A stretch of DNA of 64,000 bases from Bolinopsis microptera. Its lineage: Eukaryota; Ctenophora; Tentaculata; Lobata; Bolinopsidae. The notes under the pieces are model-generated. The model saw nothing but the letters and a program-made list of their open reading frames with translations. It was not told the origin of the DNA and ran no database searches. Position numbers and translations under genes: made by a program. This document shows, in pieces, positions 31,971 to 42,600 of the stretch. The first letter of the stretch is position 1, and the number at the start of each line of letters is the position of its first letter. The stretch covers positions 1,266,028 to 1,330,027 of the forward strand of contig NC_087079.1 of the NCBI RefSeq assembly GCF_026151205.1, written 5' to 3'.

Positions 31971-34900
31971 GTGAAAGACCTTCAATTTAAAAAATATAAC
32001 CTCATTGAATATTTTGAAATGGCCACAACCCATTTAAATATTTTAGTTTCTCTTATTCCGTCACATCTTACTATACATTTCTAACAGAGTAATCGTAAAG
32101 TATCAATTAAACCAATTCAGTATCAACAAACTACGATAAACTATGTAGAAGATAAGAGGTATGTCACAAATAGAGCCGACTCTAGAGGAAAAAGCATATG
32201 ATAAAAACGATAGGAAATAATATGAATGGGTACTCCACATCAAAAAGAATACATTTAAACATAGTTAGTAATCAAATTACACATCAAAAAGATAACCAAA
32301 TAGGGTGAAAAGGAGTTTCGAAATGCGACAATAATACTGAAAAACAACCTAGGTATTCTTGTGACAATATGACAGTATTTGCTTTAGCGCTCGATTTTCA
32401 TATCACGGTGAAAATTTTCGAAAATATGCGCGGCGCACCTACAATTTTGGTTTTATTAAAAATAAATTTTTTGGTCAACATTATATTTAATATATTTAAA
32501 TTAGTTGTTATTACAAGATATATAACTAAAAATTTCCAAAATATAGCATATAAGTACCAAAAATAAATTGCGCGCAAAAAAGTCAAAATTTTTACCACTT
32601 TTTTGGATTTTTACTCCCAAAAAAATAAAGGGATTTTTCAAATTTTTATATCATCTTGTGCGGCTGTGTTTTAGCTATCTCCATGCAAGTTTTGCCGATA
32701 TGCCAATAAAATTAACTTGTTCAAAATATCAAAAAACATGGTTTTTTGGCCTATTTTTGGCCCAAAAATCGGTTTTTTGCAATTTTACCCCCAAAAAGTC
32801 AGTCTAATCATCTTGAAACCACTTTAAATCGATTCTACGGTCAAAAATACGTCTAGTAAGGTGTATCTGGGGTCACTGGCGTATCGTGCAGACAATGCCC
32901 GTAAGAGCTTTTACTATACACCTATCTTTAAAAAATCAACATCTGATATAAAACATTCGATCAACCAAAGTTAAAACAATTTTCCTGTTAATAATTTAAC
33001 GGCACTCATAGGAAAGAAAAATTTTTTTTAGGAAAGAAAAATTTTTATTTACCACAAAACAATTAATACATAATGTTATATTCATAAATAAATTCAAATT
33101 TCAATTTCAAACACATATACAGTACGCCGCGCACACAGCCACAATTTAAAATTGTTCAGAAATTCGTAGGTCAGCTGTAGGCGCCGCGCACATGATCTAT
33201 TTAATTGTTATCTTATAATACATGTCAATACATATTTTACAATTACATGTCACATTTCTTAATTTCAAGAGCCAAAATTTCAGAAGCAAAATAATTTAAA
33301 AGATATTTCTGTCGTTCACGCAGTACAGGCCGTGAACACTGCGACCTAATTAATATAATAATGGAGAGATTCCAAAAAACCGCGCGCTCGTTATTTGTGA
33401 TTAAATTGAGTGCGCGCCACTGTCAACCGCAGTACCGCTCAAGCATGAAGTACTAAGCGGTACGCAGTTTTGCGTGAGTCGTAGATATTTGTAGCACACG
33501 TTTCATTCAACTAATCCATTATGTGACATGTAATTATATTAAAGCAAAAAGAATATTAATTTTAGTAATAATTGACGTAAACATATGTGTTTAAATAACA
33601 TCTATAATCTAGCGAGTTACTAATACCATTTGTTTGTATTATTGATTATATATGTTTACACTAGCCTATATTATGATGGAGATATACATTGCATTATATA
33701 ATTGCTCCAATATTCAACACTGCTAAACAACAAATACCTACTCGCCCATCGATGAAGCAGTCGCCAAAACAAAGCTCAAAGTTAATATATCCTCGTACTT
33801 CGTTTTGGAAACTGTAGAATTCCAATAAATAATTAGTGTTTCAATTGTGTATTCGATGGGCAAGCACTCGCCACTCGAGGCCGAGACAAACGGCACCAGC
33901 TCCGCCCTGCAACCATGAAGTAATGTAAGCAGTAAGGCGGGGCGGTGGTGTGCGCCGTTTATACGGCCCACAGCACGAGACATTTTGAGCTCCAAGACTT
34001 AAGACTATAAAAGTCCCGAATTAAACATAGCGACTTACCATCGTCAGCCGTCAAAAATTTAGAATTTGTATATTATAAACTCTACACCTGCTATCAGTAT
34101 AACATGTAATTTAGTTTGTTATTGGCTAAATTTTCAACTCGATTAAGCGATGCAGACGGATGAACTAGGCTTCTCCTCCGTCAAAAACACAATGAGAGGG
34201 GGTTGTGGAAGGACACGAACACTATTCGTTAACTCGTACCCCGGGTACCCCCTAGAACCGTGTCCCATCAGAGAGAGCCCATCACCCGTCAGATCGAAAA
34301 CAGTGTTTTAGTTTTGATATATGCTGTACCAATTACAATAAATGGTAAGTCAAGGCTGACGTTGGTAGCAAAATATAAAGTGACACGTCACAACAAAATA
34401 ACCACTACACACTACACACTATATATACGCTATAACTATTGTACACAGTACACAGTATAACTTAAATATAAAATATAAACAAGTTACAAGAGACAAAAGA
34501 GTTTACAGAAGAGTTTTACATCGGCTCAGCACCGCCAGGACATTGGCTATACACGTGGGTCAATTAATTTGATTTGGTATGGCTCGACCGGGAAAGTGGT
34601 CGAAATTAGTGCTCTTAATGAGTCATCACTGTCGTCTGAATATTAGAGCGGGAACTTCCCAAGTTTCGGCCGACAACGCGCACAGCATCGGCGCGCAATG
34701 CTATGCGCGTGCCCATATTACTGTGTCATTCGGCGGTTGCGCTCAGCGTAACTGGGAATGAGTTGTATGTTGTTTACCTAAATTCAAGCATGGTATTCAT
34801 AGATAAGCTTGTCAGTCAGTAAGTGCTTAAGTGGAATAACGGGCAAATGAATATCACTTCATAATCAGAATTCAGTGAAATTTCTGTCACACCACTCAGT

Positions 34901-35090
34901 TCCATACCGGTTTTGAGCTCTTAGAAGTGACTGTTTAAGTAAATTCTTGACAGATCCGCATGTGGAGGTGAAATTTAACGGGCCAACTTTACGGAATTCG
35001 TTCCACAAGAGGTCATACTAGGTATAAGTCCAAATGCTGTGTCAGCAACCGTTTTTGTTACTTTCTTTTCTTCTTGACTCCTCACACCAT
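31971..35090. other. gene-poor region
   Basis: Contains a T/A-rich block at 32570-32810 (CCCAAAAA/AAATTTTT motifs). Around 33730-33990 a short sequence with ATCGATGAAGC...GATGGGCAAGC recurs imperfectly within itself. No supported gene; small ORFs are unrecognised. Confidence 0.5.
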
Positions 35091-35094
35091 GAAC

Positions 35095-36430
35095 TGATAC
35101 CACTATGCTTTTAAGCATATCTTGGTCCTGATGTAGTTGATAACATCTGTGTAGCTCTCCTTTCTCTTCTTTGATATCAATCTAGCAAGACGTTTGTGAA
35201 ATCTGTCACATTCTGGACTCTGGTGCTGTAGTCCCTGCTGTAGAAAACACTAGAGGAATGAAAGACGCTCTTTCAGTGTTGATGACTCGTGAGTTATACT
35301 TAGTTTTTTTTCTTCCTCATTTCTCTTGTACAACTTGTCCAGGGGAACATTAAGGTTTGATGGTGCATTTGGGTGTGTTATTCTTACATCCATGAAAGTC
35401 CTGGCATTCCTGCCATATAATCCAGTTGCAACAATATCTAGCCTTGCTCCGCTGTCAGTACTACTGACAGTGGCGTAACGTTGCCTGTTGGCGCCCCCCT
35501 GCCGAAAAGGCGCCCCCCTGTTGGCGCCCCCTCCCCTTTTGGTGCCCCTCCCTAAAATTGAACAAATTAGGTGATTTTAGAAGATACGCCGGTAAAAATC
35601 TCTAAAAAAGTGTGTATCTAGAGCAAAACGCGCAGTTTTGCTAGTACTTTAGTTAAGTTTTCGAAATTGTCCCACATTCAAACGACGATTTGGTGCCCCC
35701 CTAAGACGGCGCCCCCCTGCACAGCGGGGTCAGCAGGGCCCTTCGTTACGCTACTAGTCAGTAGTAGTTCCTTTGGGATGAAGTTCTGGAGACGTTGGTA
35801 AGAGAGCTGGCTCAGTATAAACGTTTCTACATTTAGCCTCACGTAGTAGATCTGCTTCGGTTTCTACAAGCACTGTATGTCTAAAGGAAACATACCCTCC
35901 TTTTTTACAAGAAAGGGCATGATCGACGGAGTTTCTTTCTCCACACGCACAGTGTTTAGCAATATCTTGTATAGGCCAGCCATATCGCAAACATATACCA
36001 TCTCTAAAGTCCTTCTTGTTCAAGCAGTAACCATAAGACTGCATTGGGAGGGCTGACAGCCAGGATGAACTGCCTTTTTGTGTAGCCAGTGAAAACGATC
36101 TTTTCTTTGCTGGAGAACTTATTGCGTTTTCTATTCTGAGTCTCTCTGCTGCAAAATCTTTTTCTTTTTCAGCTTTCAGTGCTGCTTTGGTGTTTGCAAT
36201 AGCTGTGAGGTCAAGTTTGCCTAGATCATGATCTTGGTTATAGATAAGATTAGGCAGAGGTTTTGTGATTTTCTGTGACGCCTCATATTCTCTGTCTGCT
36301 GTAAGAACAGGATTTTGAATTCCTAAGCCACCGTGTCTAAGAGGTAGTGCGACCTTGTCTCTCTCTAGGTCTGTTACTGGGCGATTGAATATAGAAGGAA
36401 GAAGTATTGTTCTAATTGCTTCTTTTCACA
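35095..36430 (-). pseudogene. LINE with CCHC/restriction-like endonuclease C terminus, interrupted by a MITE
   Basis: Minus-strand frame open from about 36430 to 35757: EAIRTILLPSIFNRPVTDLE, VALPLRHGGLGIQNPVLTAD, SFSLATQKGSSSWLSALPMQ, LNKKDFRDGICLRYGWPIQD, then CACGERNSVDHALSCKKGG, a C-x-C...H...C knuckle followed by RHTVLVETEADLL. After the insertion the protein resumes (35460-35330) with SGARLDIVATGLYGRNARTF and MDVRITHPNAPSNLNV, a PD/D-type pattern expected of restriction-like endonuclease domains in R2/NeSL-like LINEs. Beyond about 35300 a frameshift and stops occur. Truncated at its N-terminal side; no RT catalytic motifs remain. Clade assignment is tentative. Confidence 0.72.
35454..35763. 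mobile_element. hAT-like MITE (about 296 bp) inserted in a LINE
   Basis: GTCAGTA is duplicated at 35454-35460 and 35757-35763; removing one copy and the insert restores the LINE reading frame across TTD-SGARLD. Ends carry imperfect inverted repeats with the core GTGGCGTAACG / CGTTACGCTAC, a typical hAT-type MITE terminus. The interior is rich in GGCGCCCCCCT. No coding capacity. Confidence 0.8.
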
Positions 36431-36785
36431 ATAAATCAGCTTTCTTTTTAATACATAATATATAATATAATACACATCAAAAAGTTAAGTGTCTAGTATT
36501 TGTGTTTGTTATTATTTGTTATTATTATTAATAATATTATCTTTTCTACATACCAGCTTTATTAATTGTTAAGACGACCAAATGTATTTAATTAAATGAT
36601 CCATGTTGTAAGTATAAATTACGAAATTGTTAAAGAAAGAAAATACCAATCCTGGGTGCCAAATTAAAATAACGAATGTTGTTAAAATGATGCGTTGCTC
36701 CTTTATCAAAAGCTTGTCTGCAGTTAGTTGTGCACTTTCTGGGGAATCAAGCAACAACTAATCATTAATCATGCAGACATATTAT
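36431..36785. other. AT-rich spacer
   Basis: No gene or recognisable element. Confidence 0.5.
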
Positions 36786-36788
36786 TCA

Positions 36789-38170
36789 CATAGCCATGTG
36801 TCTACGCGTACTGCGTGACGCGCTTGTTTCACAATTCGGTCGCGCGCTACTGCTTGGTTGACGATGTCAACCCATCGAGATCGTCGCTCTGCGAAGCAGA
36901 GCAACGATCGACGATGCGAAGCAAGAATGCTAGTTCGCGCGGCGCGTCGAAGCGGCGAAGTCCTCCAAGCTACTGCAAGCGAGAGGGCTCTGGTTAGAGC
37001 AAGACATATTATTATAATTATGTTTTGATAATAATAATTTGACCATTGTTAATGGTCTGGCCCGGTGCGCGCTACATTTCGAGAAGAAAGCGGCGCGCGC
37101 TACTTCGAAGAAATTTAGACGAGTAACATCCGTCAAGACACAAATTAAATACATTTTAGGGAGATAATATTAATGTTATAAAATTACAAGTTTGAATCGT
37201 ATTGGGATCTTTCATATATCATTTTCTGTTAGTGTAATTTCTACACAAAAGCTGTTTAAATTGGCCGACAATTGGTTACCGTAATATAATAATATGTGAA
37301 CGATCTGAATTGATATATTTATTATACTGCAAACCCCTATTTACCTTGTCATACGTTGTATGACCCGCCGCGCACTTGTGCGCGGCTCCCCTGTAACGTC
37401 GAAACTCTACATGACAGGGGTATAGTGAAGCGACCGTGGGGGTCACCATTCACATAGCCATGTGTATACGCGTACTGCGTGACGCGCTTGTTTCACAACG
37501 GCGGTCGCGCGCTACTGCAAGCGAGAGGGCTCTGGTTAGAGCAAGGGTCACCACGTGATACAAGGTATAGGTTATAAACCTACAATTACATTTCGTTAAG
37601 TGTAAAAAGCGGCGCGCGCTACTTCTAAGAAATTAATACTATGTAGACGAGTATGGAGTAACATCATATCATATCCCTCACATTTATAATCTACCTAGAC
37701 GGGCGCCGAGTTGGGCTTACTGGGCCGTGCTCAGCTTGTCATTCCGCCGAATCTCTATTTATGAACATAATAGCCTGGGCCGGGGTCCCCAGGTAAATGG
37801 TCATACTCATATTTCGTGATCGAGACAGTTTTCGCCAATATCTCGCCGCGGGGGGGGGGGGGGGGGGGGAGCAATTTAACGTTATGTCATGCATGGAGGA
37901 TAAAACATTGTTTCACGTCTTGACCCCCATTGTCGTTTCACTAAGTGTCGTTCGCGTTTGATTATTGGTATCGTGGCGAAAGCCAGTACGATACAGCCGC
38001 ACACTCGTGCGCTGCAGGTCTACAAGTACAACGTATTATTATATGATCGACAAGCAGTATGCAGTAGACTGTAAAGTGATTTTTCACATAGCCATGTGTA
38101 ACTGTATACGCGTACTGCGTGACGCGCTAACCAGAGCCCTCTGCAAGCGAGAGGGTTCTGGTTAGAGCAA
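36789..38170. repeat. dispersed GC-rich palindromic repeat, three copies
   Basis: A module starting CACATAGCCATGTG, followed by ACGCGTACTGCGTGACGCGC and ending GCGAGAGGGCTCTGGTTAGA, occurs at 36789-37004, 37450-37545 and 38077-38170 (the latter two shorter). A second block (GGCGCGCGCTACTTC...GACGAGT) recurs at 37091-37132 and 37609-37660, so about 650 bp appears duplicated. 37700-37805 is also a diverged reverse complement of 38262-38365. Confidence 0.85.
37849..37870. repeat. G run of about 20
   Basis: Homopolymer after CTCGCCGC, likely the centre of a MITE-like element. Confidence 0.95.
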
Positions 38171-38359
38171 AAGTGATTTAGCACGGTCGGTTTACGGTTG
38201 TCGTGGGACGTGACTGCTTCTTTTCAATTTCAAATTGAAAGCCTATTTGGCCCCAAGTAAGCAAGGCATTGACTTACCTGGGGACCTCAGGCTATCAGTA
38301 TCATGTTCATAAACAGGACAGATTAGGCGGAATGACAGGCTGAGCGCGGCCCAGTAAGG

Positions 38360-38409
38360 CATTGACATACGTTGCATGCCACTTAAGTGGCCTGCAACGT
38401 ATGTCAATG
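38360..38409. repeat. 24-bp inverted repeat with 2-bp spacer
   Basis: 38360-38383 and 38386-38409 pair with one mismatch (CATTGACATACGTTGC...). Effectively a cruciform-prone palindrome. Confidence 0.95.
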
Positions 38410-38934
38410 TGCATGCACTTTTTGGGATACGCAACATGTATCAAGCAAGGCATATATTACCCAGGAAACCTTACCGTTAGGGGCCTAACTTCGGAAGTAA
38501 AAGAGATAGAAACGTAAGGTTTTCAACAAAATGTCCGTCTCGTAAAACTAAAGTAGGCTCCCCAGGAGCCAAATTCAAAACAATGTAGATTTTGAATTAT
38601 CGCGAAAAGTTTGATTTTGGGCTAAATAAAAGATCGCAGCTTTTAAACTTTGCGAAGTAATGTCGTTGTCATGACTCCAGATTGCAATTCACGCGAGCGA
38701 TCATGCTGATGCAGTGAACGTTACGTCACGCGCGCTGACACACGTGCCATCGAAAAACAACCACCTCTAGTACCACGGCCAGCCGGTAAGCTTTTCTGGG
38801 TAAAGTTAAACTCTGTACTGAGTACTCATCATTATAAAAACAATAATAAACAACATTTTATAAAAGGAAAAAATATTGTAAATTGTAAATGCAAACCACT
38901 CAGCTAATGACCCCAAATTAATTGATTCTTAACC

Positions 38935-39545
38935 TATGACCTAACCTCAAAATTGGATAGAGTGAACCGTCACCAGGCAGTAGTGTCTCCTTTTTCCGAA
39001 CAAAAAGAAGTGATATTGATATCAATTTAAATCACCGTTACTGCACGTACCCAAACGCAAAATGATACCGAGAATGAAATCGGTCTGTCGCTTATCTCAT
39101 TCATCCAATTCCACGGCCTGCAAATTGTAACGCATCGATAGTGCCGAATAGTAATACTGCCTCCAATCCAATATCAAATATCATCAATTGAGGATGATCA
39201 TGAATGGGAAAATTTACGGTCCACTCTGCCCAATTTTGGGTTTTAGTAAAAATGTCATCTCTTTACAAATATGGTTAATGTCACTGTCCTATAATTCACA
39301 AGGTCAAAATGTAAAACTGAGAAATATATCGAACAAGGAGGTAATTTCAACGATTTGGAAATTTTACCTTTTAAAATATTTCCGTGTGTTTTAGTAAGCA
39401 TATCTCTCGATCACTGACTGAATAATGAATATGCCACTCTATACTCATTTAAATTGGTATTACATCCATATACATATTACATATGTATGTCATTTAACTG
39501 TCGTGGGAAAGCAGTGCTTGCCGGCACTGTGATTTCAAGTACAGT
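38935..39545. mobile_element. foldback element, copy 1 (right arm mostly deleted)
   Basis: Left arm 38942-39115 (GGATAGAGTGAACCGTC... to TCTCATTCAT) matches the arm of the element at 49020. The right arm is reduced to GGTCCACTCTGCCCAATTTT at about 39219-39240. The flank 39260-39545 is the diverged reverse complement of 48780-49010. So this is the same repeat family in the opposite orientation. Confidence 0.75.
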
Positions 39546-39659
39546 CTCAGATCACTCGTATAAGTTTAAAGTTAACTACTGATAAATTATCTGACCATCT
39601 TAATAATAATCAATATCAGGAGCTTTGTCGTCTTTTAAGCAACTTTTCAGTGTCTATCA

Positions 39660-42600
39660 TCATCTCCCTTTCGGGGAAGTAAGTGGTTTCGGTTTCTCAA
39701 CTTCTGAACGACAAGGATTGTAGTAGTCCTGAATTAGGTTAAAGTTAAACTATCAATTCTAACTCTAAGTTATGTGACAGAAATATGCAAAAGTCAGTAC
39801 CCATACGTTGGGGCTTATAACATATATATCCACCAGCGTGCGCTTTTTCGCATAGCGGGCTCTCACCAGCCCGCTGTCAAAAGGCCCGATATCTCTACAG
39901 CCCGCTCATGATATAGCCCGCTAACAAGTGACATTTAATTTGACCAGTAGCAATATAGCCCGGAGTTCTCTAAAATATTTTCAGTTTCTGTATCGTCTCC
40001 ATGTGAAATTCCTTATTACACTGACTATATAATACATTTTATTTTTGTGTCCGGTAGGGCTGCTCATGCAGCTCGTGAGCAGATGACATGATACTTTGAT
40101 TTATATCAAAGTTATTATAACACACTACATAATACACATCAGCACTATAATCCCCCTATATTATTGATATTCATCGTCACTGACATTACATTCATTATTG
40201 ATATTCCCACGGCCCAGGAATGCAGTGCATCTCCAGCCCCTATATACGACACAGCCCTTTATGATTGGCTTACATTGAACACGTGACGTGTTACCATGGT
40301 TACAACAATTAGTGGCGACCTTTTCTAGAGTTAACTTTTATACAAGCTCCATTGTTTATTTATAAAATTATATATTAACTGTAATACGCCCGCTGGTGGA
40401 TATAATCCACATCACCTCGACCCGCGGGCGTAAAAATCGTATAGCACTCGGGCCCGATGGGCCCTCCGTGCTATACGAAAATATGTCCTCCTCGGGCTAG
40501 CGCCCTCGGGGACATATGAAATATTGCACGCGCGTGCGCGTGCAATATTTTGTTCCGCCCGCGAGTCTCCGGTGATATGTATATATATACAGCATAATGT
40601 GATGTCGATGATATCTCCATCTCCTAAAATTTGATATCAGAAGCAAATTAAGTACCATAGTATCACCAGTTTTACTAAAAATGTAAACTTCTATCGTCTA
40701 TTTAGCTTACCAGTTTCCAGCAAATCATTTCAACCCAAGCTTTTCGATCTTCTGGTGTGGCGGCCTGGATGTAGTATATTCTTTTTCGGACTGTAATCCT
40801 GTCAGATACGCAGTTATTATCAGAGAAAATTGTTAACTGCTAAACACCATTTAAATAGAAAACTGCTTCTTACATAGGATTAGGAGATTGATTCTCCGAA
40901 ACACACAATTCAGATATCTGAATTGTCGCGCGGAAAACAAAATCAGAAATTCTGCACTTCACATTTTTTAGTGTTGAGCAATAAACCGAGTTATCAGTTA
41001 TGTTGCTAGAAAGTTCGAAATAAGATGATTTAATTTCTGAAATGTTATGGAAAAAATTGCTTAAATCAGCTGATACGCATATAATTGGGGTTTACCATTT
41101 ACTGTATAAATGATAACGTACTAACTACTAATAAACTAATTGTTCGGATTATTTTGATTAATGAATCGGGTCTGTCCAAATCAAGAAATTGCAATTTTAT
41201 CCCATACCAAGACAAGGTATTAATGTTTGTAACAGAAACTAAAAACTCCTAAATCAGCGGTATCTGCTCACGTGAACCCGTTGCTAAAAGAATCGTCCTC
41301 GTTACAATCCAGAGCTTTAGATAGGTCAATAACACCCCGAGGGTTGGTGGCCTCGTTGGAAACATAGTACCGTAACCAGTGCTTCTGTATCACAAACCAC
41401 CTGCTCTTCCAGTTCTGACAATATTATTATAACCATAACCTGAGACTAACTAAGCATTATATCGTCCTGTTCTGACAATATTATTATAACGATAACCTGA
41501 GACTAACTAAGCATTATATCGTCCTGTTCTGACAATATTATTATAACGATAGTCGATAACCTGAGACTAACTAAGTATTGTATCTTCCTGTTCTGACATA
41601 AGTTGCAGGAGTATTCCTGGTTTAATCTAACAAATGAAAAGTAATGCATACAAAATACCTAAGGATGAGTTCTTGTAGTTTTACCTTGACGTTATCTCCA
41701 CGTTTAGTTAGGTACCCTGACTTTTTCCTTATCTCAAAGTCAGGGTCACTTGTTCTGAGTTGACCGGTGGGGGAGTGAATGTCGACCGGGCGAGCTCCGG
41801 TCTCAATGTGCTCTTCGATCTGCATGTAAGTTTCTGTAGAAAAAGGAAATATCAGATATGTGATCGGTCAAGTTTTATATAACCTGGCAGCTGTTTAAAT
41901 TGAATAATCTATGACAAAGTTCAGACTAGCTAAGTTGTGAAGCGTCGGAACACGGAAGCTCATATGTCTCGACTGCTAAATGAACACATATACTATCGTT
42001 TACCAACCATAACTCTTATATCCATAACATTAAGCATTGAGATTCGCCAAAAATGAACAAATTTCACAAACCAACAATCACAAACGATCATGATAAGTAA
42101 AAATCTACAAAAAAATGTTACTATTTTAACAAACAGATTGGAATGAAAACCGTAAAAAAGTTTTTTCTACAAATATGTGTGGCGCTAGATTATCTCTAAC
42201 CTATAACGACTCTTCGGTGAATATTAAAGTCATTTCACAAGTTTTGCACCAAGACATTAATAGCGTCCCACTCTGACTACTGACCAATCACAGCGCTCCA
42301 TTCTGACTACTGACCAATCACAGCGCTCCACTCTGACTACTGACCAATCACAGCGCTCTACTCTGACTACTGACCAATCACAGCGCTCTACTCTGACTAC
42401 TGACCAATCACAGCACTCCACTCTGACTACTGACCAATCACAGCACTCCACTCTGACTACTGACCAATCACAGCACTCCACTCTGACTACTGACCAATCA
42501 CAGCACTCCACTCTGACTACTGACCAATCACAGCACTCCACTCTGACTACTGACCAATCACAGCACTCCACTCTGACTACTGACCAATCACAGCACTCCA

